DNA of 64,000 bases from AP-15 sp963814865 (GCA_963814865.1 CAWFEN010000010.1:1-64000); one strand, 5' to 3'. Shown: positions 51,346 through 60,401, numbered from the stretch's first letter. Made by a program: numbers and translations. The notes: generated by a model from the sequence alone, not told the origin.

Positions 51346-51558
51346 ATGAGCGAGGGACCGAACCTCACCCGGCGAAAGGCGGCCGAGCACGCCATGCGGG
51401 ATGAGCGGCTGAGCAAGGCGCTGCGCGACAATCTGCGGCGCCGCAAGGAACAAGTGCGGGGGCGGGGCGGCGCGGCAAAGCCCGAAGCGCCGGGCGGCTT
51501 GAGCGGCGCCGCGCTCTCCGGTACAAGCAGGCGCCGCGGCGGCACGCCCGCCGACTGA
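51346..51558 (+). CDS. Small basic conserved protein upstream of murA
   Basis: The 70-residue protein is started at ATG 51346 (MSEGPNLTRRKAAEHAMRDE), the normal start of this small family. The core RLSKALRDNLRRRKEQVRGR is a charged helix found in front of murA in many alphaproteobacteria; the glycine/arginine-rich tail is variable. Function unknown. It lies 48 bases before murA and is likely cotranscribed with it. Confidence 0.7.
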   Translation: MSEGPNLTRRKAAEHAMRDERLSKALRDNLRRRKEQVRGRGGAAKPEAPGGLSGAALSGTSRRRGGTPAD

Positions 51559-51606
51559 TGGCCTGCCGCCGCGATCCTTTGGCCGGCGGCGCGTGGAACC
51601 GAGGCG

Positions 51607-52881
51607 ATGGACAAGATCCGCATCAGGGGCGGGGTGCCGCTCGCGGGCGTAATCCCGATCGGCGGCGCCAAGAACGCGGCATTGCCGCTGATGGCGGCGA
51701 GCCTGCTGACCGCGGAGACGCTGACCCTCGACAACGTCCCCGATCTTGCCGACATCGCCACGATGGCGAATCTGCTGGTCCAGCTGGGCGTCGCCGTCGG
51801 CATGGGCGAAGCGGATGGGCGCACCCTCGACCTGTCGGCCGAGCACGTCACCTCGACGACCGCACCCTATGATCTCGTGCGCAAGATGCGGGCCTCGGTT
51901 CTGGTGCTCGGGCCGCTCGTCGCGCGCTACGGGCGGGCGCGGGTGTCGCTGCCCGGCGGCGACGCCATCGGCATCAGGCCGGTCGATCTGCATATCGACG
52001 GGCTGCGCCGGCTCGGCGCCCGGGTCGAGCTGAATGGCGGCTATATCGAGGCGCATGCGCCGAAGGGGCTCAAGGGCGCCGAGATCGTGTTTCCGCTGGT
52101 GTCGGTCGGCGCCACCGAAAACCTGCTGATGGCGGCGGTGCTGGCCGAGGGCGAGACGATCCTGATCAACGCCGCGCGCGAACCCGAGATCACCGACCTC
52201 GCCGCCTGCCTCGTCGCGATGGGTGCGCGAATCGAAGGCATCGGCAGCGACCGGCTGAGGATCGCCGGCGGCACCCGGCTGCACGGCGCGCGCCATCCGA
52301 TCATCCCCGACCGGATCGAGACTGGAACCTACATGATGGCGGCGGCTGCCACCGCCGGCGAGCTGCGGCTGACGCGCACCCGGCTCGACCTGGTCGCCGC
52401 GGTCGTCAGCATCCTCGACGGCGCCGGGGTCGAGGTTGCGGAGACGGCGGACGGGCTCATCGTGCGCCGCCGCGACGGGCGTCTCTCCGGTGTCGACGTC
52501 ACGACCGATCCCTATCCGGGGTTTCCGACCGATCTGCAGGCGCAGATGATGGCGCTGATGGCGGTCGCCGACGGCGCCTCGATGATCACCGAGACGATTT
52601 TCGAAAACCGTTTCATGCATGTCCCCGAACTCGCCCGCATGGGCGCCGACATCACCGTGCATGGCGCCTCGGCCATGGTGCGCGGCGTGCCGCGGCTGAT
52701 GGGGGCGCCGGTCATGGCCACGGATCTGCGCGCCTCGGTCTCGCTCGTCGTCGCCGGTCTCGCCGCCGCGGGCGAGACGGTTGTCAGTCGCGTCTATCAC
52801 CTCGACCGCGGTTATGAGCGGCTCGAAGAAAAGCTCGCGGCCTGCGGCGCCGACATCGAAAGACTGCACGATGGCGGCTGA
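51607..52881 (+). CDS. murA: UDP-N-acetylglucosamine 1-carboxyvinyltransferase (MurA), natural Cys-to-Asp active site
   Basis: The 424-residue enzyme transfers enolpyruvate from PEP to UDP-GlcNAc, the first committed step of peptidoglycan synthesis in the cytoplasm. Landmarks: GGAKNAALPLMAASLLTAET with Lys22, PYDLVRKMRASVLVLGPLVA, and the active-site loop RVSLPGGDAIGIRPVDLHID. In most MurA proteins this loop is L-P-G-G-C; here it is Asp119 (codon at 51961). That is the residue fosfomycin attacks, so fosfomycin resistance is predicted, as in Mycobacterium, Chlamydia and Borrelia. ATDLRASVSLVVAGLAAAGE and YERLEEKLAACGADIERL end the protein. The stop overlaps the next gene's start. Confidence 0.95.
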   Translation: MDKIRIRGGVPLAGVIPIGGAKNAALPLMAASLLTAETLTLDNVPDLADIATMANLLVQLGVAVGMGEADGRTLDLSAEHVTSTTAPYDLVRKMRASVLVLGPLVARYGRARVSLPGGDAIGIRPVDLHIDGLRRLGARVELNGGYIEAHAPKGLKGAEIVFPLVSVGATENLLMAAVLAEGETILINAAREPEITDLAACLVAMGARIEGIGSDRLRIAGGTRLHGARHPIIPDRIETGTYMMAAAATAGELRLTRTRLDLVAAVVSILDGAGVEVAETADGLIVRRRDGRLSGVDVTTDPYPGFPTDLQAQMMALMAVADGASMITETIFENRFMHVPELARMGADITVHGASAMVRGVPRLMGAPVMATDLRASVSLVVAGLAAAGETVVSRVYHLDRGYERLEEKLAACGADIERLHDGG

Positions 52882-53335
52882 CGACGGCACGGTGCTGAAA
52901 CTGCGCGCCGAGGATGCCGACGACCTCGCGGTGCTCTCGGCCTGTCTGCAGGATGCGTTCGTCGCGGTCCGCGACCTTGCCTATATGCCGCAAGAGCGGA
53001 GCTTTGTCTTTGTCGCCAACCGGTTTCGCTGGGAGCGGGCGGCGCGCCGGGCATTGGGCGAGCCTGGATACGAGCGCATCCTGTGCGCCGTCACCTTCGA
53101 CGAGGTGGCAGGCGTTTCCTATCGCGGCTTTCGCCGCAGCGAGGACGAGAGGATTTTGTTGCTGCTGGCGATCCGGCCCGAAGCGGGCACCACGGGCGGG
53201 ACCATCGACCTCGAATTCTCGGGCGCGGCGGTGATCCGGCTCGAAATCGGCCGCATCCTGTGCCGCGCCAGGGATTTCGGCGAACCGTGGCCGACCCGAT
53301 GGCAGCCCCGGCACGATCCGGCGGAGTGCGGCTGA
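52871..53335 (+). CDS. DUF2948 family protein
   Basis: The 154-residue protein is started at ATG 52871, inside the murA end (11-base overlap). Its family blocks are VLKLRAEDADDLAVLSACLQ, DLAYMPQERSFVFVANRFRW, FRRSEDERILLLLAIRP and the end EIGRILCRARDFGEPWPTRW. DUF2948 lies after murA in many alphaproteobacteria; its function is unknown. The stop overlaps the hisG start (TGATG). Confidence 0.85.
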   Translation: MAADDGTVLKLRAEDADDLAVLSACLQDAFVAVRDLAYMPQERSFVFVANRFRWERAARRALGEPGYERILCAVTFDEVAGVSYRGFRRSEDERILLLLAIRPEAGTTGGTIDLEFSGAAVIRLEIGRILCRARDFGEPWPTRWQPRHDPAECG

Positions 53336-54105
53336 TGCCGCCCGACGCCCTCGGCAGCGGCGGCGGCGACCGCCTGATCATGGCATTGCCGGCGGGCCGG
53401 ATCCTCGGCGAGGTGATGCCGCTGCTGCGCCGTCTCGGCATCGAGCCGGAGCCCGCCTTCGACGACCCCAATTCGCGCCAGCTGCGCTTTGCCACCAGCG
53501 AGCCCGGCCTCGAGCTGATCCGGGTGCGCAATTTCGACGTCGCAACCTTTGTCGCCTTCGGCGCCGCCCAGCTCGGCATCGCCGGCAACGACGTGCTGAT
53601 GGAGTTCGACTATTCCGAGATTTACGCGCCGCTCGACCTCGATGTCGGGCATTGTCATCTGGCGGTGGCGGCGAGCACGGAATGGGCCGCGCGCAACGGC
53701 GCCGGACGCGACGACATGGCGCGCCGCAGCCATATCCGGGTGGCGACGAAATACCCGGAGATCACCCGCCGCCATTTCGCCGCGCGCGGTGTCCAGGCCG
53801 AGTGTATCAAGCTCAACGGCGCGATCGAGCTGGCTCCGTCTCTCGGCCTCTGCCGGCACATCGTCGATCTGGTCCAGACCGGCGCGACCTTGAAGGCGAA
53901 CGGGCTGATCGAGATCGAACGCATCGCCGAGATCAGCTCGCGGCTGATCGTCAACCGTCCGGCGGTCAAGACCCGGCCGAGTCAGCTCGGGGCCTGGATC
54001 GAGCGCTTCCGCACCGTGGTCGGGGACCGGCATGCTGTGCCCGCGGACCCGCCGATGGCGACCGGTCGCGCCGGTGCCGAGGCCGTTGTGGAGGGGGACG
54101 CTTGA
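53335..54105 (+). CDS. hisG: ATP phosphoribosyltransferase, short form
   Basis: The 256-residue enzyme joins ATP and PRPP, the first step of histidine synthesis. It is the short form, which needs the HisZ regulatory subunit (no hisZ in the window). Signatures: LIMALPAGRILGEVMPLLRR, TFVAFGAAQLGIAGNDVLME, IRVATKYPEITRRHFAARGV and the PRPP loop DLVQTGATLKANGLIEIERI. Its tail extends about 25 residues beyond the usual end (DRHAVPADPPMATGRAGAEA). The start overlaps the previous stop and the stop overlaps hisD, so the genes are coupled. Confidence 0.92.
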   Translation: MPPDALGSGGGDRLIMALPAGRILGEVMPLLRRLGIEPEPAFDDPNSRQLRFATSEPGLELIRVRNFDVATFVAFGAAQLGIAGNDVLMEFDYSEIYAPLDLDVGHCHLAVAASTEWAARNGAGRDDMARRSHIRVATKYPEITRRHFAARGVQAECIKLNGAIELAPSLGLCRHIVDLVQTGATLKANGLIEIERIAEISSRLIVNRPAVKTRPSQLGAWIERFRTVVGDRHAVPADPPMATGRAGAEAVVEGDA

Positions 54106-55409
54106 TGCCGGTCAGGCTGTCGACCCGCGCGCCCGGTTTCGAGGCGGCCTTCGCCCGGTTTCTCGAAGCCGAGCGCGAGACCGCCGCCGAAGTCGATGCC
54201 GCGGTCGCGGCGATCATCGCCGATGTGGCGCGGCGCGGCGACGCGGCGCTGTTCGATTATACGCGCCGGTTCGACGGCCTCGACCTCGCGGCCTGCGGGC
54301 TGCGCCTGACGCGCCGCGAGATCGCCGAGGGAGCCGCTGCGGCCCCGCCCGAGACGGTGGCGGCGTTGCGGCTCGCCGCCGCGCGGATCGAGAGCTTTCA
54401 CCGCCGCCAATTGCCGGCGCCGATCGATTATGTCGATGCGGAGGGCGTGCGGCTCGCCAATCGCTGGCGCCCGATCGCCGCGGCCGGGCTCTATGTGCCG
54501 GGCGGCACCGCCGCCTACCCGTCCTCGGTGCTGATGAATGCGATCCCTGCCAAGGTCGCCGGCGTCGATCGGTTGGTGATGACCGTGCCGGCGCCGGGCG
54601 GGGTGCTGAACCCGCTCGTCCTCGCCGCCGCCGAGCTGGTCGGGATCGACGAAATCTATCGGGTCGGCGGGGCGCAGGCGATCGCCGCGCTCGCCTACGG
54701 CACGGCGACGATCGCGCCCGTCGACAAGATCGTCGGTCCGGGAAATGCCTATGTCGCGGCGGCCAAGCGCCAAGTCTTCGGCCGGGTCGGGATCGACATG
54801 ATCGCCGGCCCGTCCGAGATCCTCGTCGTCGCCGACAGCGAGAACGATCCGGCATGGATCGCCGCCGACCTGTTGTCGCAGGCCGAGCACGATACTGCCG
54901 CACAGGCCATTCTGGTCACCGACGACGCCGCTTTCGCCGCCGCCGTCGAGGCTGCGGCCGAAACTCATCTGGCGAACCTGCCGCGGGCGGAGATCGCGCG
55001 CGCGAGCTGGCGGACGCACGGCGCCGTCATCCTCGTCGCCGATTGGAGCGAGGCGCCGGCGCTGATCGACCGGATCGCGCCCGAGCATCTCGAGCTGGCG
55101 CTCGACGCGGCCGAGACGCTGGCCGGGCAGGTGCGCCATGCCGGAGCGATCTTTCTCGGCCGCTGGACGCCGGAAGCGATCGGCGACTACATCGCCGGCC
55201 CGAACCACGTGCTGCCGACGGGGCGCAGCGCGCGCTATGCCTCGGGCCTCGGCGTCCTCGATTTTCTGAAGCGCAGCTCGCTCGTCCGCTGCGACGCCCA
55301 AAGCCTCGCCGCCCTTGCTCCGGCGGCGATCCGGCTCGCCAAGGCGGAAGGGCTCGAGGCGCACGCGCTGTCGCTGTCGCTCCGGCTCGGCCGGCGGAAC
55401 GACGCCTAG
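54105..55409 (+). CDS. hisD: Histidinol dehydrogenase
   Basis: The 434-residue NAD- and zinc-dependent enzyme oxidises histidinol to histidine, the last two steps of the pathway. Key parts: LYVPGGTAAYPSSVLMNAIP, PAKVAGVDRLVMTVPAP, DKIVGPGNAYVAAAKRQVFG, GPSEILVVADSENDP and AADLLSQAEHDTAAQAILVT (Gln, His), ending APEHLELALDAAETLAGQVR and YIAGPNHVLPTGRSARYASG. These contain the zinc-binding Gln, His, Asp and His. It starts at an ATG overlapping the hisG stop (TGATG). Confidence 0.95.
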   Translation: MPVRLSTRAPGFEAAFARFLEAERETAAEVDAAVAAIIADVARRGDAALFDYTRRFDGLDLAACGLRLTRREIAEGAAAAPPETVAALRLAAARIESFHRRQLPAPIDYVDAEGVRLANRWRPIAAAGLYVPGGTAAYPSSVLMNAIPAKVAGVDRLVMTVPAPGGVLNPLVLAAAELVGIDEIYRVGGAQAIAALAYGTATIAPVDKIVGPGNAYVAAAKRQVFGRVGIDMIAGPSEILVVADSENDPAWIAADLLSQAEHDTAAQAILVTDDAAFAAAVEAAAETHLANLPRAEIARASWRTHGAVILVADWSEAPALIDRIAPEHLELALDAAETLAGQVRHAGAIFLGRWTPEAIGDYIAGPNHVLPTGRSARYASGLGVLDFLKRSSLVRCDAQSLAALAPAAIRLAKAEGLEAHALSLSLRLGRRNDA

Positions 55410-55419
55410 ACGAGCGGTC

Positions 55420-55896
55420 ATGAGCGGCGATACGCAACGGATCGCCCGAATCACGCTCGACGAGCATACCGTCGTGCGCCGCAGCGCCGATATCGAGCAC
55501 GAGCGCGCGACGGCGATCGCCGATCTCCTCGAAGAGAATTGCTTCGCGCCGGCTTCGGGGCGCGGGGGGCCGTTCCACCTGCATCTGGCGATCGAGGAAA
55601 ACCGGCTGATCCTCGACATCCGTACGCCGGCGGACGGATCGAACGAGGCGATCACCCTGCCGCTGGCGCCGTTTCGCGGCATCGTCAAAGACTATTTCAT
55701 GGTGTGCGGGAGCTATTACCAGGCGGTCCGCCGTTCGGGCGTGGCGCAGATCGAGGCGATCGACGTCGGCCGGCGATCGTTGCACGACGAGGGTTCGCGG
55801 CTGCTGATGGAGCGGCTCGCCGACAAGGTCGCGATCGACCATGACACCGCCCGGCGCCTGTTCACCCTGATCTGCGTGCTGCATCTGCGCGGATGA
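55420..55896 (+). CDS. UPF0262 family protein
   Basis: The 158-residue protein is started at ATG 55420 (MSGDTQRIARITLDEHTVVR), 10 bases after hisD. Blocks: DIEHERATAIADLLEENCFA, GPFHLHLAIEENRLILDIRT, FRGIVKDYFMVCGSYYQAVR, MDMGRRGLHNEGA-like IDVGRRSLHDEGSRLLMERL. UPF0262 has unknown function and nearly always follows hisD in alphaproteobacteria. It is followed 7 bases later by maf. Confidence 0.9.
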   Translation: MSGDTQRIARITLDEHTVVRRSADIEHERATAIADLLEENCFAPASGRGGPFHLHLAIEENRLILDIRTPADGSNEAITLPLAPFRGIVKDYFMVCGSYYQAVRRSGVAQIEAIDVGRRSLHDEGSRLLMERLADKVAIDHDTARRLFTLICVLHLRG

Positions 55897-55903
55897 CCGG
55901 GGA

Positions 55904-56500
55904 GTGACCGTCGCGGTTCTCGTGCTCGCTTCGGCCTCGCCGCGCCGGCTCGAACTCTTGCGGCAGATCGGCATCGATCCCGACCGGATCGATCCGGCCG
56001 GGATCGAGGAGAGCCCGCGGCCGGACGAGGAGCCGCCGGCCCATGCGCTGCGCCTCGCTCGCGAAAAGGCGCTCGCGGTGATGCCGCGCCATCCCGGCGC
56101 CTTTGTTCTCGCCGCCGACACGGTGGTCGCCTGCGGCCGGCGTATCCTGCCCAAACCCGCCGACGAGGCGAGCGCCCGGCGCTGCCTCGAACTGTTGTCC
56201 GGGCGGCGCCACCGCGTTCATTCCGGCATTGCGCTGGCAAGCCCCGACGGCAGGCTGGCGCTGCGCCGGGTCGACAGCCAGGTCGCCTTCAAGCGCCTCA
56301 GCGAAGCGGAGATCGCCGCCTATCTGGCGGGCGGCGAATGGCGCGGCAAGGCCGGCGGCTATGCGATCCAGGGCCGGGCGGCGGCGCTGATCCGCTTTGT
56401 CTCCGGCTCCTATTCCAACGTCGTCGGGCTGCCGCTGTTCGAGACGGCACAGCTGCTCGCCGGCCGCGGGTGGCGACCCGGTTGCGCCGCGAATTGCTGA
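55904..56500 (+). CDS. maf: Maf-family nucleoside triphosphate pyrophosphatase
   Basis: The 198-residue protein starts with GTG at 55904. It has LVLASASPRRLELLRQIGID (nucleotide loop), AFVLAADTVVACGRRILPKP with the catalytic Asp, and LSGRRHRVHSGIALASPDGR, then GEWRGKAGGYAIQGRAAALI. Maf proteins hydrolyse non-standard or methylated nucleoside triphosphates (dTTP, UTP and related) and limit their use in nucleic acids. The usual infA gene before maf is absent here. Its 3' end overlaps the start of the RNase gene by 31 bases. Confidence 0.92.
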   Translation: MTVAVLVLASASPRRLELLRQIGIDPDRIDPAGIEESPRPDEEPPAHALRLAREKALAVMPRHPGAFVLAADTVVACGRRILPKPADEASARRCLELLSGRRHRVHSGIALASPDGRLALRRVDSQVAFKRLSEAEIAAYLAGGEWRGKAGGYAIQGRAAALIRFVSGSYSNVVGLPLFETAQLLAGRGWRPGCAANC

Positions 56501-57715
56501 TCGCCGCCGCGCCCGGCGAGTGGCGCGCGGTGCTGCTCGAAGACGGCGCGGCGGTCGAGCTGCGGGTCGAGCGCAACGACGGCGCCGAGGCCGGCAGCAT
56601 CCATCTCGGCCGCGTCCTGCGCCTGTTGCCGGCGCTCGGTGCGGCCCTCGTCGATATCGGCGGCGACCGGCCGGCCTTTCTGCCGCAGAGCGAGATCCTG
56701 CCGCGCGGCCGGCGGCTCGACGAGGGCGAGCGGGTGGTCGTGCAGATTCGCCGCGAGGCGCAGGGCGGCAAGGCCGCGCGGCTGACCACACGGATCGTGC
56801 TGGGCGGGACGATCGTCGGGCCGGCGGAGGCCGGGAGAGCGGCCCCGGACGAGCTGCGCCGGCGCTGGAACGACATCGCCGAGCGCGCCGCGCACCTCGA
56901 TCCGCCGGCACGCCTCCATCCGCCCGCGAGCTTTGCCGCCGCGCTGGCCGGAATCCTGCCCAGGCCCGAACGGATATTCGTCGACGACCCTGGCGCCGTC
57001 CCGGAAATCCGCGCCGCCTTTCCGGGTATCGACGTGGCGCACGAGGCCGAAGCCGAGTGGCCGATCGATCCCGACGCGCTGTTCGAAGAGGCGCTGTCGC
57101 CGACGATGGCGCTGGCCGGCGGCGGCTCCATTCACCTCGAGGCGACGCGGGCCGCGACCTTGATCGACGTCGACAGCGGGACGCCCGAGACGGGATCGCC
57201 CGAGCGCGTGGCCCTCGCTGTCAATCTCGCCGCCGCCGATGCCATTGCGCATGAGATCCGGAAGCGCAATCTCGGCGGCGGCATCGTAATCGACTTTGTC
57301 GGGCTCGACAGCCCGCGGCTGCGCGAGCAGGTGCGTGCCGCCGTCGCCCTGGCGCTGCAGCCCGATCCGGCACGGCCGCAGAATTCTCGGCTGGACCCGG
57401 CTCGGCCATCTCGAGCTGGTGCGCCCGCGGCGCGGCCGCCCGCTTGCCGAGGCATTGCTCGAACCCGCGCACGGCGGTGCGCTCGTCAAAAGCGCGCTGA
57501 CGGTCGCGCATGAAGCGCTGCGCGCGCTGCGCCGCCGGGCACGGGCGCAGCCCGGCAATGGCTGGCACCTGACCGTCGCACCGGAGGTCGCGGCGGCGCT
57601 GGCAAGCGAAGCGGCAAATGCGCTGCGCGCGCTCGAAACGCGCTTCGGCCGCGCCGTCGCCGTTGCCGCCGATGCGGATCTCGGCCGCGATCGATTTCAA
57701 ATCGCGCCCGTGTAA
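56470..57715 (+). CDS. rng: Ribonuclease E/G family protein (short alphaproteobacterial form), one frameshift
   Basis: The start is taken as GTG 56470 (VATRLRRELLIAAAPGEWRA), inside the end of maf. An S1 RNA-binding part reads GSIHLGRVLRLLPALGAALV and ERVVVQIRREAQGGKAARLT. The catalytic part contains IHLEATRAATLIDVDSGTPE and GGIVIDFVGLDSP, the two acidic positions of RNase E. The frame shifts near 57390 and ends TRLGHLELVRPRRGRPLAEA and DLGRDRFQIAPV at 57715. Total about 415 residues, the short RNase G-like type found after maf in alphaproteobacteria. It processes rRNA and mRNA. The single break is probably a sequence error. Confidence 0.85.
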
Positions 57716-57728
57716 TTATATCGGCGTC

Positions 57729-57908
57729 ATGGACAATTCGCCGATCCTGCCGCCGCGCCGCTGCCCGATCTGCGGCAAGCCGGCAACGACGCAGCACCGC
57801 CCGTTCTGCTCGGCCCGTTGCGCCCAGATCGATCTCGGCCGCTGGCTCAAAGGAAATTATCGGATTGAGACAGAGGACCCCGCCGACGGCAGCGACGAGG
57901 ACCGCTGA
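57729..57908 (+). CDS. yacG: DNA gyrase inhibitor YacG
   Basis: The 59-residue protein has a zinc site of Cys12, Cys15, Cys27 and Cys31 in RRCPICGKPATTQHRPFCSA and the end CAQIDLGRWLKGNYRI. This is the YacG signature. It binds gyrase and blocks its DNA binding. It follows the RNase gene by 13 bases, the normal order in this class. Confidence 0.92.
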   Translation: MDNSPILPPRRCPICGKPATTQHRPFCSARCAQIDLGRWLKGNYRIETEDPADGSDEDR

Positions 57909-57982
57909 TCCGCGCCGCGATGCCGTTGACCAAGCCTCCGCTGCAGGCGAGCATGCGGGACGCCAACGCGCGAGGGAGCGAT

Positions 57983-58612
57983 ATGAGCGCGTCGCCGCGT
58001 GCCGCCCATTACAAGGTCGTCTACGCCGATCCGCCCTGGACCTTTGCCACCTACTCCCGGAAAGGCAAGGGGCGAAGCGCCGAGGCGTATTACGATTGCA
58101 TGTCGCTCGCCGAGATCAAGGCGCTGCCGGTGGCCGACTGGGCGGCCGATGACTGCGTGCTGCTGCTGTGGACCACCGACCCGCTGCTGCCGACCGCGTT
58201 CGAGGTGATCCGCGCCTGGGGTTTTACCTACAAGACGGTCGGCTTTTACTGGGCGAAGCTGAACAAATTCGCGGACCCGACGAGCTACCGCGAATCCAGT
58301 TTCTTCACCGGCCTCGGTTTCTGGACGCGCGCCAATCCCGAGCTGTGCCTGCTGGCGACCCGCGGGCATCCGCATCGCCGGCAGGCGAATGTCCGCAAGC
58401 TGATCGTCGCGCCGCGGCGCGAGCACAGCCGCAAGCCCGACGAGGCGCATCAGCGCATCGAGGCGCTGTGCGAAGGGCCATACCTCGAAATGTTCGCGCG
58501 TTCGGCGCAGCCGGGCTGGGACAGCTGGGGGATCGAGGCCGGTGCACGCCGGATCGGGCCGCGGCGCTGGCGCGCCGCCGGTCATCCCGAAGCGCCCGAG
58601 GCCGCGGAATAG
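57983..58612 (+). CDS. MT-A70 family adenine-N6 methyltransferase
   Basis: The 209-residue protein is started at ATG 57983 behind GAGGGAG; a longer frame from 57920 overlaps nothing but adds unconserved residues. The catalytic D-P-P-W is Asp16-Trp19 in YKVVYADPPWTFATYSRKGK. Then come VLLLWTTDPLLPTAFEVIRA, FFTGLGFWTRANPELCLLAT, RGHPHRRQANVRKLIVAPR and HSRKPDEAHQRIEALCEGPY, and the SAM-binding end EMFARSAQPGWDSWGIEAG. Proteins of this type methylate adenine in DNA. No restriction gene is next to it, so it is a solitary methyltransferase, perhaps regulatory or phage-derived, lying just after the yacG gene. Confidence 0.85.
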   Translation: MSASPRAAHYKVVYADPPWTFATYSRKGKGRSAEAYYDCMSLAEIKALPVADWAADDCVLLLWTTDPLLPTAFEVIRAWGFTYKTVGFYWAKLNKFADPTSYRESSFFTGLGFWTRANPELCLLATRGHPHRRQANVRKLIVAPRREHSRKPDEAHQRIEALCEGPYLEMFARSAQPGWDSWGIEAGARRIGPRRWRAAGHPEAPEAAE

Positions 58613-58654
58613 CCAACCGCGCCTTCACGGAGGCTTAATCGCTGGCGCCCGAGG

Positions 58655-59218
58655 ATGCGCGGGGTCGGTTGGCGGAGCCGCGATGTGATCGGCTGGGCGC
58701 TGCGCTGGGCATTGCTGTGGTGCGGCATCGCGTTGGTGTGCGCCGGGGTGGTAGACAGCGGCGCGTGGCTTGTGTCGAACCGCACCAGCAACCGGAAATC
58801 GGAGATCGCCCTGCACGACGCGCCCTCGGCCGTCCGGGCTGCCGGCCCGGTTTTCAACACCCTCGTCTACCCCGCAGACGCGCGCGGCCATGTCGTCATC
58901 GACGCCGCGGTCAACGGCGCCGCGGTGCGGCTCCTGGTCGATACCGGCGCCAGCCTCGTCACCCTGACCCCGGCGGATGCCCGCGCCGCCGGCATCGACC
59001 CCGCCGCGCTCGCCTTCACCGGACGCGCCGACACCGCCAATGGTCCGGCCCGCATGGCGCCGGTGATGCTGCGCGAGATCCGCATCGGCCAGCTGTCGAT
59101 CGAGCAGGTGCCCGCTGCCGTGCTCGAAAATTTGAACCTGTCGCTGCTCGGGATGAGCTTTCTCAGCCGGTTGCAGAGCTACGAGATGCGCGACGGCAAG
59201 CTGACCATCGCCTGGTAG
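58655..59218 (+). CDS. Membrane-anchored retropepsin-like aspartic protease (TIGR02281 family)
   Basis: The 187-residue protein has a single hydrophobic segment (GWALRWALLWCGIALVCAGV) near the start and an aspartic-protease domain outside it. The catalytic site is VRLLVDTGASLVTLTPADAR (D-T-G-A-S), with the flap-like part FTGRADTANGPARMAPVMLR and the end NLNLSLLGMSFLSRLQSYEM. The length and form match the alphaproteobacterial family called clan AA aspartic protease. The substrate is unknown. It may be cotranscribed with the preceding methyltransferase gene (43 bases apart). Confidence 0.85.
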   Translation: MRGVGWRSRDVIGWALRWALLWCGIALVCAGVVDSGAWLVSNRTSNRKSEIALHDAPSAVRAAGPVFNTLVYPADARGHVVIDAAVNGAAVRLLVDTGASLVTLTPADARAAGIDPAALAFTGRADTANGPARMAPVMLREIRIGQLSIEQVPAAVLENLNLSLLGMSFLSRLQSYEMRDGKLTIAW

Positions 59219-59254
59219 CGGCAGTTCTTGCTGCGGCGAATCCGCAACCCCCGG

Positions 59255-60313
59255 TCAGAGCCCGTGCAGGTTCTCGGGGGCAGCCGGCATCCTGCCGTGC
59301 TCGACCGCCTTGACTGCGGCGATCAGCTTCAGATGGGTGGGTGCCGGCACGCCGACCTCGGCCCCTTTGGCGGCGATCAGGCCGTTGATGAAATCGATCT
59401 CGGTGCGCCTTCCCTTGAGCATGTCCTGGCCCATCGACGGGCGCTGCAGGTCGCTGCGGGTGTTCGAGCCCGCCTCGGCCAGGATCGCCCCCTCGACCTC
59501 GTCGAGCGCCTTGGTATCGCCCTCCGCGGCGCGCGCCAGGGTTTCGGGATCGTGCATGCGGATGTGCTCGAGCTGGTAGCCGAGCGCCTGGCCGACCCGC
59601 ACCGCCTCGCCGCCGAGCCGGATGCTGAGGCGGCGGATCCGGTCGTCGCGGTCCATGCCGTTGCCGGAGAGGCCGGTCGAGGCGCCGATCCCGTTGCGCA
59701 TGCCGTTGACGCACAGCTTCGACCAGCGCTCGCCCCACAAATTCGTCGTCGCCTTGACCGTGTCGACGGTGGCGATCATCGCCGCCAGCTCTTCGAGCCG
59801 CCTGGTGATGCGGCCATGGACTTCGCCGACCCGGTAGACGTCATGGGTCGAGGCGCCTTTCGCCACCGTGCGGCGCACCTTGCCCGGCGCATAGAGCTCG
59901 GCCGCGAGCAGCGCGGGTATGGCGCCCACGGTCTTGTCCCAGCCGACGATGCCGGCGATGCGCTCCTCGTTCATGCAGTTCTGCAATGAGACGACATAGC
60001 CGTCCGGCGCCAGATATTGCCCGATCAGCGCCGTCGCCCATTGCGTGTCGTAGGATTTGACCGCGACCAGCGCGATGTCGATCGGCTTCTCCTTGGCCAA
60101 ACGCTGCATCTCGGTCAGGTGCATCGTCCGGGGCCGGGCGAGGACGAACTCCTCTTCGGTGACGCCTTCGAGCGCCAACCCGTCCTTGCGGATCGCCTCG
60201 ATATGCTCGGGCCAGGGGTCGATCAGCGTCACGTCGAACCCGTTATGCGCGAGCTGTCCGCCGGTGTAGCCGCCGATCGCGCCGGCGCCGATCACCGCGA
60301 TGCGCTTATCCAT
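59255..60313 (-). CDS. Ketopantoate reductase (ApbA/PanE) family oxidoreductase
   Basis: The 352-residue protein begins with the NADP-binding motif IAVIGAGAIGGYTGGQLAHN. It then has IDIALVAVKSYDTQWATALI and VVSLQNCMNEERIAGIVGWD, and the C-terminal domain KLCVNGMRNGIGASTGLSGN and PSMGQDMLKGRRTEIDFING with its catalytic Lys and Asn regions. The C-terminus is long for PanE (usually about 300), so it may act on a 2-oxo acid other than ketopantoate. It is divergent from the lyase gene at 60402 with 88 bases between. Confidence 0.85.
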   Translation of the reverse strand: MDKRIAVIGAGAIGGYTGGQLAHNGFDVTLIDPWPEHIEAIRKDGLALEGVTEEEFVLARPRTMHLTEMQRLAKEKPIDIALVAVKSYDTQWATALIGQYLAPDGYVVSLQNCMNEERIAGIVGWDKTVGAIPALLAAELYAPGKVRRTVAKGASTHDVYRVGEVHGRITRRLEELAAMIATVDTVKATTNLWGERWSKLCVNGMRNGIGASTGLSGNGMDRDDRIRRLSIRLGGEAVRVGQALGYQLEHIRMHDPETLARAAEGDTKALDEVEGAILAEAGSNTRSDLQRPSMGQDMLKGRRTEIDFINGLIAAKGAEVGVPAPTHLKLIAAVKAVEHGRMPAAPENLHGL

Positions 60314-60401
60314 GATCCGATCCCTCTATGACCCCGATCGCGGCATGATAAGCTGATCCCCGCGAGAAACGATCCGACAAACAGCCAAGGACGCTGCCAC
60401 C

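Noticed and set aside
53982..55688. 568-codon minus-strand frame opposite hisG/hisD/UPF0262
   Set aside because: It spans three well-identified genes on the other strand and shows only codon-shadow composition.
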